Of a stretch of DNA of 64,000 nucleotides, positions 1-12,200 are shown piece after piece; within the stretch, counting starts at the first letter, position 1, and each line of letters opens with the position of its first letter. This DNA comes from Sphagnum magellanicum (Eukaryota > Streptophyta > Sphagnopsida > Sphagnales > Sphagnaceae), in NCBI GenBank assembly GCA_021904315.1, contig CM038916.1, positions 4,278,001 through 4,342,000 of the forward strand, given 5' to 3'. A model generated the notes under the pieces. That model was not told the DNA's origin. It saw nothing but the letters and a program-made list of their open reading frames with translations, and ran no database searches. Both the position numbers and the translations under genes were made by a program.

Positions 1-530
1 TGCAATGTTTGAAAATGTTTAATTTTTTTTTCATAGGTTCCCCACTACCATTTGGGTGAATGCATATTTAGGTGATACCACTAAAAACCACCCACCCATA
101 AATCACAAAAATGTTGTCTTCATTTTAATTAATAAAAAGACAAATTTCAAAAAATAAATTTTAATTTTTTTATAATTGGCTCTCAAGAATCGTCACCTTT
201 GATTTTTGAGGCCTTGAATGTATACAATCAAAATCAATGCAAGATATTTTTGTTTTCACTTTGCTCTATGGACTTTGTTTCTCAATTTCAAACTTGTTTT
301 GGAATTGCTACAAATTTTTGCAAATGACATTTTCTTTCTCTTGTGCATCAATTTACAACGAATTTAATATACATGAAATTACATGCATGAAGCATCTTCC
401 ATCTACATCAACACTTCACCCAAAAAAAAACCATTGTCAAATAGCCCTTCTCCTCCCACCAATGGAGGGTTGATGGACCCTTCGTGTCTCTAGATTTAGG
501 TCAATTCTAAAGATTTCATATCGGAAAAAA

Positions 531-561
<31 letters not shown>

Positions 562-810
562 ATATATATATATATATACATACATACATATTCCAAAAAT
601 ATTCTAAAAAGATTCTTCAATTTTCCGTCACAAAAAAAATTTTTTTAAGAAAAAAAATTTCTAAAAATAATATAAATATGTGGGGAAGTTGCTAAGGTGA
701 AGTCATCCGACACCACCCCCCCCCCCCCCCCCCCCCCCCAAATAAAATAAATCTGCTGGGTGAATTGATTGGGTACCTGTTCCCATGAGATGCCCAATTA
801 AATAGGAAGC
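1..810. repeat. AT-rich intergenic DNA with simple repeats
   Basis: No coding signal is visible. The stretch is AT-rich and holds an AAAT run that passes into AT and then ACAT dinucleotide and tetranucleotide repeats (about 537-592), plus a pure cytosine run of about 24 bases at 716-739. Short open frames here (for example 237-473) have a residue composition typical of random AT-rich DNA. Confidence 0.7.
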
Positions 811-880
811 TTCCCCGTAGCCCAGTGGATAAATACATTATGCGCTAGGTACTTCCCGACTGGGGTTTTTTTTTTCCCCC
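811..880 (+). repeat. tRNA-like SINE remnant
   Basis: The sequence contains TAGCCCAGTGG at about 818-828, a close match to a polymerase III A box. About 20 bases further on is a degenerate B-box-like block, followed by a T run. This is the usual layout of a tRNA-derived SINE head. The B box is poor and no target-site duplication was found, so this is probably a decayed copy rather than a working tRNA gene. Confidence 0.35.
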
Positions 881-1602
881 CAATTTTGTGATGTAGCCAA
901 AATTCTGGAAGATTATTTAGCCAGATGTGGCGATAAGAAAATATGAAAGTGAAAAAAATCTAGCATCCTTCTATATTTCTGGCTACCTGCCGCAACTTAG
1001 GACAGAATCTGGCGATTTTTTTTTTTGTATCGAAATTTGGCGAGAAAAAACTCCAGAAACAGAAATTTTTCGCCAATTTGAAAAACAATTCGCCAAAAAA
1101 AACCCCCTGTTTCCGAGAGTGCAAATGTGGGAGAGTTTTAGGGTTTGGAGATCTTGGCAAACGCAGTGTCCATCTTGACGTAGCGATTCTTTCTCGCGCT
1201 TCGGGGACCGGAAGAAAGAAAATCGCGGGGAAGACGACGACAAACAATTATCGGCATTGGTTGTTCTTTATGATTTTCTCCGACTTCGTTGTCAGTGGGT
1301 TGGACCTTTGGAAGACTGCCAAAAAAAAACCTTCTTTTACCGACAGTTGCATTTCCAGGGATTGAGAGCCCTGCAGAGGGGAAGGGATTGAGAAGGTCTG
1401 ATGTGGAAGGGATTGAGAGGTCTGCGGAAGTTTTTTTTTCCCTATTTCGGATGTGGCTAGTTTCTAGATTTGGAAATCGAGCATTTTTTCTGTATAGAAT
1501 TGACGAGGAGTTGGGAGACTGATCAAGCAATTTTTGTTGTTGTCGTTGTCGTTGTGGGAAGAAAGAAGAATCGACGAGAGAACTTCGGATTCTGATCAAG
1601 AG

Positions 1603-3054
1603 ATGTTGAGGTTCTTGTTTTCATCAGTTGGTTCATGGCTGATCTTTGTAGTCAAGATGCCAGGGAGCATTTTGCTTCCCCGCAAAAATGACCACCACGA
1701 TCGTCAACGGTTTCTTGAGCGATCATCAGAGGGTGAAGCTGCTGTTGATGAGGATGATGAGCAGCAACGGCAGCAGCAGCAGGGATCATCGAGATCTGCC
1801 CTCGTCGCCGCCGTAGCAAAGTTGGACTCCACTCTGTCGGAGTTGGATCGAGCAAATGCCGTCATCGAAACCTTACGAACAGAGCTGCAGGAATCTAGAA
1901 TTGTGCAAAGAAATTTGGAGAAGAATCTTGAGGGGAAAGTCTCGGAGCTCAAGCGGTTGGAAGATCGTCTCCAAGCGCAGAACACGGAGCACAATGGCAG
2001 GTTCTCGCAGCTGTATCAGGAGGCGGAGAACGTCAGACGTCGGAACAAGGGACTGGAGCAACGGAACCGGAAGCTAGAGGAGGATATCAAGAGCCTGGAG
2101 CAGGAGAAAGCCAAGTCCTACATCGGAGGAGAATCCTTCCGCGACTCCGGTCCGACTCCGCATCTCCTGGTTGGCGCGGTGGAATGTGTGCAGCAAGCGG
2201 TGAGCAGCTTCGCCAAGCTCTTTGTCGACTCTTTGCGCAAGCTTGATGTAGACTGCGACCTTATCGCACGCAATCTAGTGCCGGCTAACGTCGTCATGGA
2301 CGTGACGACAGCGGCAGATCGCAAGTTCGTTTTCCAGAGCTTCATTTGTCACGTGATGTTCTCGGAGTTCGAGAACGAGTGCTTCGGCGTCCAGGCCTTT
2401 CAGTCACGCACTCTGGATCACGAGCAGTACAGGAATGAGAGCTTCGGGCAATATCAGGGTTTGCGCAACGTAGAGGATCCCGGGAAGCTCGTGTATGCGC
2501 CTGCGCCGGACAGCTTCTTCCGCAGCTTCTGTGTCCACAAGTACGAGACGCTCACGCGGGAGCTTCGGAGCTACATGAATGCTCCGGAATCTGATACAAA
2601 TTTGGCAGCAATTCGCTCCAAAATGGAGCAGAAATTCCTCAAACTTGCGCAGTGCGTTTGGTTGATCCACAGACTGGCTTTCTCCTTCGACCCCATGGCC
2701 AGAATCTTTCGTGTGCTTCCTGGCATGTCTTTCGATGAGATGTACATGCATTCTGTGGTGATGGGTGGTCATGGGTACGAGGAAGATGATGATGGTGGTG
2801 GTGATGCTGGCATGCGCACTGAGGAGGTTGTGGTGCCCACTGTGGGACTCATGGTTGTTCCAGGGTTTTTTGTGCGAAGAATCATTGTCAGAAGCAGTGT
2901 CTATTTGGTCACCAAGCCCTCACTCTCCAGCAGCAGCATGAGTTCCAATGTACCAGAACATCATCAGGCTCTCACCATTGCTAGTGAGAACAACACTACG
3001 AAAGAAGATTCAGAAGAACTAGCAACCACAGACCTCAGGGGCTTGACAGAGTGA
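1603..3054 (+). CDS. GIL1/IRKI-like DUF641 protein
   Basis: Intronless gene of 483 codons plus stop if the first ATG (1603) is used. A second in-frame ATG at 1657 begins MPGSILLPRK and may be the true start. Residues about 75-190 form an acidic and basic coiled coil (leucine-rich, with EKNLEGK, LEQRNRKLEEDIKSLEQ). The rest matches the plant GIL1 / IRK-interacting protein family. It has LVGAVECVQQAVSSFAKL, a block ending FQSFICHVMFSEFENECF, FCVHKYETL, FLKLAQCVWLIHRLAFSFDP, then a C-terminal VGLMVVPGFFVRR block. GIL1 acts in light suppression of gravitropism, and related proteins bind receptor kinases at the plasma membrane; a similar role here is inference. A long acidic/glycine insert (EEDDDGGGD) precedes the last block, and a serine-rich tail follows. 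CpG-rich DNA from about 900 to 1600 is the likely promoter and 5' leader. Confidence 0.85.
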   Translation: MLRFLFSSVGSWLIFVVKMPGSILLPRKNDHHDRQRFLERSSEGEAAVDEDDEQQRQQQQGSSRSALVAAVAKLDSTLSELDRANAVIETLRTELQESRIVQRNLEKNLEGKVSELKRLEDRLQAQNTEHNGRFSQLYQEAENVRRRNKGLEQRNRKLEEDIKSLEQEKAKSYIGGESFRDSGPTPHLLVGAVECVQQAVSSFAKLFVDSLRKLDVDCDLIARNLVPANVVMDVTTAADRKFVFQSFICHVMFSEFENECFGVQAFQSRTLDHEQYRNESFGQYQGLRNVEDPGKLVYAPAPDSFFRSFCVHKYETLTRELRSYMNAPESDTNLAAIRSKMEQKFLKLAQCVWLIHRLAFSFDPMARIFRVLPGMSFDEMYMHSVVMGGHGYEEDDDGGGDAGMRTEEVVVPTVGLMVVPGFFVRRIIVRSSVYLVTKPSLSSSSMSSNVPEHHQALTIASENNTTKEDSEELATTDLRGLTE

Positions 3055-4998
3055 TCAGCATTTACAGGTCATGTGAAATCTGAGTTGAGCTCCATCATTC
3101 AATTCACAGTGCACAGCTCCAGATCCATTTCCAAGAGGGCAGCAGCACAGTACAATACAAAGGTTCTTCTTCTATTTGCATATCTGAGATGATGTACAAT
3201 TCTTCCACCTTTTTCCTTTTAGAACTCTAGCTTGCAACTCACTCCAAGCTCTTGTGGTGGTGTAGTTTGCTAGATTTGCAGCAGGTTTGGGAGCTGCTGC
3301 TCAGTCATATACTCTGGAATTTTGGTGTCTATCCCAATTTTGCAGCATCACGAGCTTTGTATGATTCTATCTTGGACATAGCAACAGACCCATTCAATGT
3401 GCTGTCTTAGACTGAAGTCTCTTTGGCCTTCTTCCATTCAATCCCTTTTGTTTTGTGCTGTTTTCATGAAGCATGGACACCCACAAAAGGGGAGAAAATC
3501 ATGTACTCTCTTTTCTTGGTTTTTTCAATTTGAGATTCAGCTTTTGATCAATTCTTGAGTTGTAACCAACTGAGATTTGTGCAACTTTCTCTCGGTTTTT
3601 GTTTGTGTTGAAGAAGAAATAGCAAAATGAGAGTAACCTGTCGATGGTATGTTTTCAGGGAAACACCAGATCATAGTTGTATGTTTAAGCAGGCGGCTAA
3701 CCTCCCAGGTTGGTTCATTTGCCCCCTTCTGCGGAGATTTTTTCTCCCCCCTTCCTCTACATTGTGCAGAGAGAATTTAATATCCAAGCACAACCCCTGC
3801 TTCCTTCATCTGTCTGGGAAATACTCCAGTTGTTCTCATGTTTCAAATATTGAGCTTGGTCTTGATCATCTACTACACACTGTATGAAATTTGATTATTC
3901 ACCTCAATCCAGATGTGCCCTTGCTAATTTTTAACACCCACCCCACCTTTCCTTTCTCTGTTATTGAACAACTGTACTGGGATCCACATGAAACTCTGGA
4001 AGCACCAAGCAAGGCAATCCCCAGAGATGCATTTGGGTCATCATCACTTTGGTGAGCTCATCATCTACTTTCCTGGACAATGAGAGTGAAGGCTCTTATG
4101 AAAATATGGCATCTATAACCTCCCTTGTAAGTAGTTATGGGAGTGAAGCCTCTTAAGTGAAACACTATATATTTTCTACAATCATTGCTGTGTGCTTCTT
4201 CAGCAGCACCCAGAACTTGGAACCAGATGCCATGGCGACAATATTTTTTGACAATGGTATTTGACAAGAGAAAACTTGAGAAAACTCCATGATGTGCTAT
4301 GAAAGCCTAGTGTGTGTGTTTGAAAACTTTTTCAAGGAGCTTATGTTGGCAGAAGACACCCAGTATTTTAGTAGTCCTTCAAAGAAATACATCAGTAACC
4401 CATCACAACTAAGACTGAAAATTACATTGCTTTTCAAAAAATTCATGCAATGTGATCTGAACAGTAATACAAGAGGCATACGTTGTTTTTATTACCATAA
4501 GCTAAATTTGATGTTGCAAAATGGATTGAAGAACTCATGCCAAGTTCTATGGTTTCACAAAGAAACATCCATCACAGGAATGATGTCAAAATTGTGATTT
4601 CAATTTGAGAAAAAGGTTCTCTTATGCTGTACATAGATCTTTCGACCCATTGGAAGCCAAAGAAAGGAGAGAATGGAAAAAATCTACCATATAACTCAAA
4701 TCTGTAGTGCTGTACAGATACATAGATAGGTGGATAGATAGATAGATAGATAGATCCTGTTGGTGAGTGGTCAAACAAGTGTTTATAGAAACAATTGATG
4801 GATTGCTGTTGAGCTACAGTCATGGATTTCACCATTTCTGGTTTGATCTCCTGTAACTCGATTTCTTCATGGCAGAATCAAATGGGTCACCGCCATCACT
4901 AAAACAAAAAGGGCACATCTCTGGCACTCCTTCATGCAAAAAAGGCAACCCAAAAAAACACATCAACTCCTCAAATCACGGATGGGATTCTTTTGTCA
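3055..4998. other. 3' flanks between convergent genes
   Basis: The stretch separates the DUF641 gene (+) from the membrane-protein gene (-). The first 500 bases are T-rich with repeated TTTTGT tracts, as expected for a plant 3' UTR and polyadenylation region. A GATA tetranucleotide repeat lies at about 4722-4756. I see no convincing coding exon; the short frames have no recognisable domains. Confidence 0.5.
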
Positions 4999-7952
4999 TC
5001 ACATGTAGTTGTACTGGTTCTTGAGTACAGTTTGTTGGGTGCCAGTGATGGTGTTCTTGGCAGCTTGAGATTGTAGTCTGGGTCGCTCACAAGCGTACGA
5101 GGTGAGTGGTCTTTGAATGGGGGAGTGGGGACATACAGAATGGATTGTAGACCGTGGCCGTCGCCTATAGTCTTGGTTATCACCTGAAGGCTCAACTGTA
5201 TTGGGTGTCCATCTCACCTTCTTCTTCTGCTGTGATCGGGAAGAATTCAATGTTTTCCCCAAATACTTTTGCCCCAAATCTTGCTCCTTGTTCTGACTCA
5301 CAATGCTGCTCAATGAACCTGAATGCAACATGAAACAAAATCAGTCAGCATCTTTTATGTCTGCTTTTTCTTCTCCACCCCCTTTTCAGTGAATCTGCAT
5401 GACAAGAACCTGATGCTACCCTTAATTTTACTAAAGCATCAACATCCCAACAACCCAGATTGCTTTCAAAATGCTTCGAAAACCTTACCAGCTTTAGAGA
5501 GCTGATGAACCCACCCACCCACCCATACTCAGAACTACAATACAAAAAACTCTTAAGAAACCTGAATCACAGTTATGAATGGGGAGGGGTCATTTGGGGT
5601 CCACCATGTGTGCATCTCAATTTAAACCATGAGAATGTCCAGAAACAAAGATTTTCATTTCACACTGAATTAGCAGACCATCATACTTTGCACGAAAGAC
5701 AATAGAGAGAAAGCTAACAGATGCATGGAAGAAAACTCTAGTACAAAACCTTTGGCAATGGACAAAATCAAACAATAGAATGATGCAGATGCATACAAAA
5801 TAAGCAAGTTTTCCATGAAGGAAAAATTACTTTCATGACATTTATTTTCAAATGAAATACACAAATCATACACAAAGCATGAATGGTGATGGGCAGGGTC
5901 AAAGTTCTTGACAGAAAGGGAATGAAGCTCAAGCTTTTTGTTTGTTTGTTGTTTGTTGTACAAATTCTGTAGATACATGAGGGTCTAGTCACGGCAAATG
6001 ACAAGGAAAACATGTGTGTCAGAACAGACACAGAGGTAGCAGGTTAACAATTGGGGGAGCTTACAAGCAGCAGTTGGAAGGCAGATATCACATCCACCCA
6101 GACTACACTTCTCACAATGGTTGTGAATACAAATTTCACATGCTGCTGCTCCCTGTGAGTTTATGTGTGATTCTGTTACATGCCCCAAAACAAAAGTCTT
6201 CCAAAGTTTGAGTTTATAAGTTCACAGGAGTAGTAATAGTAGTACTCTCCCCATCTCTCTCTCTCTCTCTCCAGCAAGCATAGTGAGGAGGAGGAGGAGG
6301 AGGAGGAGGAGGAGGAGGAGGGTGAGGGTTTCTTCTCTAAATTGCTGCTGCCAATTGCCAAAGAAAAATGTTTGATGATGATCACCATGGTGCTTTCCAA
6401 GTTTTTGTTGCACAAATTCTCCAAATTTTGCTCTGAATGACGAAAATGAAGTGTAAAGCAATGATTTCATGAGAACTTCTGTTCACCCAAAATGAAGAAG
6501 TGTAAGGTAAGGCCTCACATCAAGAGCATTACCAAAAGAAGGTACTGCGCAAGGCAGCTTTACATGGACCCACTTCTGGTAATGCCCTTGACTGAGGGCC
6601 TTACCCCATGTAAAGGTGTGCAGAAAATTTTCTTGAACTTAAAATGGACAAGAAAAACAGAAGATCCCACTGGAAAATGGGAGATACCTCCTTAAAACAG
6701 AATGCCCTCAGATTTCTCGGAAGTCAAATTCCAGTGTAGAACATGCCATCTGAATACACTAAAAAAATTCCACAGGTCTCTATGAAGCAGAAGCAGAAGA
6801 AGAAGAAGAAGAAGAAGAAGAATTCAGACAAAATCTTCCAAGAAATTGAGGAGTTTACTACCAAGGACTGTGAAACAGATGATCAAGTTCCTTACATTTA
6901 ATGCAACACTTAGAAACAGAAGAAAAAAAGGAAAATGACAACAAGAAGGAGACGAAGATGGAGATGGAGGAGAAGGAGGACAAAATGAAGAGGAAGACTC
7001 CAGACAAAAATCTTCTGAGAAATTGAGAAGGAATCATGAACAGATGATCAAATCCCACAACGCCAAATGCAGCAGGCAGAAGCAGAAAAAGGAGGAGGAC
7101 AAGAAGAAGAAAAGAAGCAGAAGGAGGACAAGAAGAAGAAAAGAAACAGAAGGAGGAGGAGGAGGTTTGTGGATTTGTCTTACCACAAGTAGAGGTAGCT
7201 GCTGGATCCTCCTCCAGTGTTGAAGACACCATCTCCAAGTAGTCGTAGGAAGGTGGCGGGATGTTCTCCCTCTTCACCACCCTGAGGAGTTCCAGCTGAT
7301 CTCCTCCAGCACCAACTGGATCCGTGCACACGCCTACTGACCTCGTCGTCGTCGTGTTCAGCAAAGGATTTCGCGAGGGAGACAATCTCGCTGCTGCAGC
7401 TGCTGTTGCAGGCGAACAACACATTCTTTCGGAGGATGGCAATCTCCTACTTGTTAAACCAGAGCAAGCTTGACCTGAACATGCTCTTTCAGGGGATGAT
7501 GCCAACAACAGCCTCCTGGTTGCCGACGAAGAAGAAGGAGAAGAAGGAGAAAGAGAAGCTTGACCTGAGCTTCGCGGCGGTCCAGTGTTCGCTTCATGAA
7601 CGATTTCCAAGAGCACTTGATGATGATCCGAGGAGGGTTTCTCTGTTGCCATGGCAATGTTGTCTCTGAATTGCTCCTTGGCAGCAGCAGTGAAGTCTTC
7701 TTCAGGAGATGATGCTGCTGATGATGATGAGGAGTCGGGAGAAAACGCGCAATCTCTTCTGTCCTCCGCTGCCTCCTCCTCCTCGTTCTTGCTCCGATTT
7801 CTTGTGCCTCCAAACAAGAGATACACAGCTGTGGCGGAAACCGCCAGCGCCGCGACGATTGTTAGCTTCTTCGTCAGCACAGCAGGATCCAGTTGGATAC
7901 AACTGCTTGCTGCTGCAGCACAGCTCACCATCTCTGTGCGCAAATCATTCAA
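4999..7952 (-). CDS. plant single-pass membrane protein, two exons
   Basis: Exon 1 is 7952-7184 and exon 2 is 5318-4999. The donor reads CTTGTG/GTAAGAC and the acceptor TTGCATTCAG/GTTC. Both fall in phase 1 and join cleanly into a 362-residue protein, with a 1.87-kb intron between. Residues about 30-48 (LTIVAALAVSATAVYLLFGG) form one hydrophobic segment near the N terminus. A long low-complexity Ser/Glu/Ala region follows. Exon 2 carries a basic block at about 288-310 (KKKVRWTPNTVEPSG, then an R-R-R end). It resembles the short conserved KKVRF..V.PSG..YR block seen in uncharacterised plant membrane proteins. Function is unknown. Exon 1 reads on without stops into the intron as far as 6858, so the donor is needed to reach the conserved block. 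The intron holds GGA and GAA repeats. An additional small exon cannot be excluded. Confidence 0.6.
6250..6325. repeat. CT and GGA microsatellites inside intron
   Basis: A CT dinucleotide run (about 6254-6272) is followed by about 13 GGA triplets (6283-6322). A GAA run follows at about 6794-6822. They lie in the intron of the minus-strand membrane-protein gene and account for the poly-Ser and poly-Leu shadow frames there. Confidence 0.8.
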
Positions 7953-9290
7953 GCGCGCGCCCCCACTACCATCGATATTTCCCAGTGGTTCTTCACAATC
8001 TCAGGAAGAAGAAGAAGAAGAAGCACTTCATCCCGTTTGCGACATCCAGGAGGAGGAAGACTCTGCGCCGGTCTTGTCCTTCCCTTGTAAATGTTTTTTT
8101 TCTTTGGCTTTCCTTCTGTTGCCAGAATTCTCTAGAGTTTTGGCATGCTCCTTTTCCTCTTCTTCGTTATCGTGCTTTCTCTCGTGAAAGCGTCGAGATC
8201 TGTCGATACCGAGAACGAAGACTTTCTCCACGAAGACTTTTCTCCATTGTAGCCGTTGCCAAGCTTGAAGAAGCAGCAGCAAACTGGAAGGCTTTTTTCT
8301 TAGAAGCCACTCCTCAACATCGGGGCGGTCCTCTCCTCCTCCTCCTTAATACCTTTGCAATGGAGCACGGAAAACGGAGGAGAAATGGAAACAAAAACAC
8401 AAAATCTCTTCTTCTTAGGTACTTACGTGATGCCGCAGCACAGACAACACTTCCGAGTCGAGCATGGAAGAGGATGGAGGAGCAAAGACCTCGACGAAGA
8501 ACGCCACCTCCAAGGTTATACCAGAAGAGCCCATTTCGAATGATCCATTTCACGAGGCACTGGAGAAACTACCTACATTCAACGGAGAAAGGAAACGGGT
8601 GCAACAGAGAGGAACTACTACGACTACTACTACTGTCAATTGCGAAGAACAGGAGCAGCAGCAGCCATGCAGGATCCTCCGAGAAAGAAACACCAGAAAC
8701 GGTGGAGAAGAAATAGAGACAGACAGACAGATAAAGAGTGACAGAGGGAGGGGGAGAAGAAGACCCGGAACTGGAGCATTTCAGGATCTGAACGAGCGAT
8801 TTCAATCAGAAACGAGCCTCCACGATAACGCATGCGAAACAACAACGCTCCAAAACTGTTGAGGGAGGAAAAGGGAAAGAGAGGTTGCACGCTTTTCTTG
8901 AGGTTTGGAAGATTGCAAGCAGCAGCCGGTACAAAACAAAGCAAAATAAAGCACAAGCAGATCAACCAAAGCGAATTCTTCCCCCTATCCAAAAAAACCA
9001 AAAAAAAATTCCTCTTTTTCTGTGCGAGTTCGGGAAAATTTTCGACGATCGGTTACAAGAAACGGGAGCAAACAAATTGGCCCAAAAAAACACGCACAAT
9101 TGTGCACTCCGTGGATTGTTGCCGCGGAATCGTTCGCTCGCGAGCGTCGAGAGCGCAACGACGAGGAGGCGCGACGCTCGTCCTCCACGTCTCAAAAGAG
9201 AGGTCCCCAAATCCGAGATCCCAATACGTTTGGGACCTCCCTCGGGGGTCTCAAGTCTCAACTTTCAAGCCGTGGTAGATTGGTAACTTA
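7953..9290 (-). promoter_or_regulatory. CpG-rich upstream region of membrane-protein gene
   Basis: The region immediately upstream of the minus-strand start is purine/pyrimidine skewed and CpG-rich, above all at 9000-9270, which includes the palindromic core TCGCTCGCGAGCG at about 9130. At about 9290 the sequence changes abruptly to AT-rich, CpG-poor DNA. This fits an unmethylated promoter island bordering methylated repeats. Long overlapping frames on both strands here come from base composition and show no domain. Confidence 0.5.
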
Positions 9291-12200
9291 GGGTGGGTAA
9301 AATTGTCCCCGAGGGGGGGTAAAAGTTTACCCTGATTTAAATTTTAACAATGACAGCACTTTCCAATAAAACACTAGCATTTTGTCATAACTAGGTATTA
9401 AAATAGTAATTTTAAAAGATTAATTTTAATTTATAAAATAATTTCTATTTAATTATTTATTATTAATTTATAATGGCATTAAAAAGGCACAAACATTAAA
9501 TATTAACAAGGTGTTGGGAACATGTGGTGGGAACCCTAATCCTTGTGCCCTATTTTCATATCTTACTTAAAGAAATTGGAAGAAATTTCCAAAAGGTAAA
9601 TTTGTTTTGTATGTGTATTTATATTTTCAATTGATATATATTTTTTAAATAATTAGGGTTTTTAAGTGTATGACACAATGATTTGAAATATACGATATGC
9701 AATTTTTTTTATTAAATGTTGGTTAGTTTTGCTTGAACTATTTTTTGATATGAACATGCGATTAACAACCTTGGTAAATTACTAATATGATATTTAAATT
9801 TCTTATTAGTGCTAGTTGAATATGCTTGTGTTATTTTTTTATCTAAACATGTGATTGATAGTCTTGCCCAACCAAAAAATTATATTAAGAAATTATATTT
9901 TCATAATTTATGTCACGAAAATAATCTTAAAGGTTGGAAACCCTTCTTAGTGGGATAATTTTTTCGCATTTATTTCTCATTGTCAATGATTTGTTCAATA
10001 TTCATAATGTTTCATATTAATGTATTTGTAGGATCTTCATCTAATATTTTTTCAAATTCATTTGCAACATTTAGATGTTTTTGTTTTTTTTAAGATGAAC
10101 ATGGTTTTCAATCATTCTTTTCACTTGCATTTGCAAATTCTTTTTTTTTGGGCCAATTCTAGCATTTTGAAACCTTTGTGTCAATGTATAAAAAAGTTTC
10201 ACAAAATTATTACAAAGCTTTGATTATTATGTTTGGTTAAACATAACCTAACACAAATATAAATTAATATATTTTTTTTTAAAAATTTAAAAACAACAAT
10301 TGATGAATCATCATATGGCATTTGTGGCATTACATTTTGTACAAAACTTTAATGTGACTACATTTGGTATTTGTTTCATTGGGAAAGTGATAGATTTGTT
10401 GATTGTAACATTAACAAATATTATTTCAATATTATTTTCATTGTTATAGTTTTTTTTAACTATCATTTTCTATTAATTTCTTATTGGATTTTCACTAGAC
10501 ATGTGTAAGATGACATGTAAGTTGTAATATGTTTAGATTCAAAAACAAATGTGTAGAAAAAAACATCAATGCAATTTCTTATGGTTTCCATTTGAGATGT
10601 TTGTTTAGTATTTTTAATATTTTAAATTTTAATTCAAAGTTCTAAAGAAACTTACCAATTTATTAGACATTGGGTTTTGGTAATTATGTATTAGTTAGAC
10701 CCAATGTTTGATCAAATTCCAATGGCCATAACCAAATACATGATTGGGCTATGTAGATGCATGTTAGGTCTCTTTGTGACATATATTATACATATTATGT
10801 ATTACATTTTTTTTTTTCAATTAGATGTGGGCAAAAAAAATGTGAGTCCATGCTTATTTTGTTAGTTCCTAACATTAAACAAATAGCTTTTTTTTAAACT
10901 ACACAATAAATGGATGCAAAGTTTTTTTTTTGCACAAAAAATTGCTCAAAGAGCATCAAACTTGTATGCTAAAAAAATGTGATGTAGGTAGGCTTGATGA
11001 ATTTAAAAACTAGTGTGTTTTGATGTAGTGGTCATATTATTTGCTATTAATTATTTCATTAATAACCTTTCATACTAATTTTAAACATCAAATCTTGTGT
11101 GACATATTTGTCCCGCTTGTTACTATCAAATTGAAAAGTGTTTGATTTATTTAAAATTTGAAAAAACAATTATCGACAATTAACAACAATATGTCAATTA
11201 ACACATCATGGAATGATGTATCAAAGTACCAAAGTTATTTACTATACAACCCAAAATAATTTAATTCATTCAATCAAAGAAACCTATTAGATTATCCTCA
11301 AGAAGATGATGGCAAACCCCATATTTTTTCCTTGTCTAATGGATTGAATTCAATTGTTGAAAGCACCTCCTTTGGAACTCTTAGAAATAAATGTCCTTAA
11401 TTAAGTATTAAAACAAGAAGAAATAAGTTTCATGTACTCGTTACATATTAACCTTGAAATTGTAGGAAAATCTCAAAATACTTTACCTACAAATGAAAAG
11501 AACACACATGATAATACAAGACAAATTTGCTTGTTGTTTCCCACATGTGACCATTGATTTGATTTGAATAAATTCTACACACAACTTTCAAATCCACCAC
11601 AAGTTCCATGCATTAATATTGAAAAATTCATAATGTTTAACTTCAATCACCCTAAATGTCAAGATGTTTTGCTCGATTTCATAATTCAAAACAAATTATA
11701 TTGTAAAATCTATGATGAACAAATTACACATTAAATTAAGTTAGAAGTTGCATAATATCAAAGAATCAATTAAGTTTTGACTAGTATTTTGCAATTTTCT
11801 AAGCATTACATGGAGTTCTACCAAGGTTTTTACTTGGATTTATGGATCCAAATTGATGGGTCAAAAAAAAATAAAGACCATGGGTACGGTCTAGCCACCC
11901 TTTCATAGGAAAGGAGAAACCTTTCTTGAAACCCAACCAATTGCACAATATTATGAAAATTTATAAATTGAACCTTGCTCATTACGTAAAAGATTGATTG
12001 TTCTTGTTAATCAAAAACTAAAATAATTGAAGAATAATAACTATCATTGCTATTAATGTTGTAATGCCCCAACATTATATGTGCACATAGTTGTTATTGT
12101 AGGCAATACAAAAGTCTCACTTGCCTCTTTTTTTCCTTGTCTACCTTTAGTTCCATTTATGTTTTTCTCAAAAAAGGATGGATGATGCTTAAACACACTT

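Noticed and set aside
7709-8716. 335-codon plus-strand open frame
   Set aside because: It lies antisense to exon 1 and the upstream region of the minus-strand membrane-protein gene. Composition is Arg/Ser/Leu-rich from GA-skewed DNA and shows no domain.
8832-9291. Overlapping 89-148-codon frames on both strands
   Set aside because: Stop codons are rare here because the DNA is CpG-rich; none shows conserved motifs.
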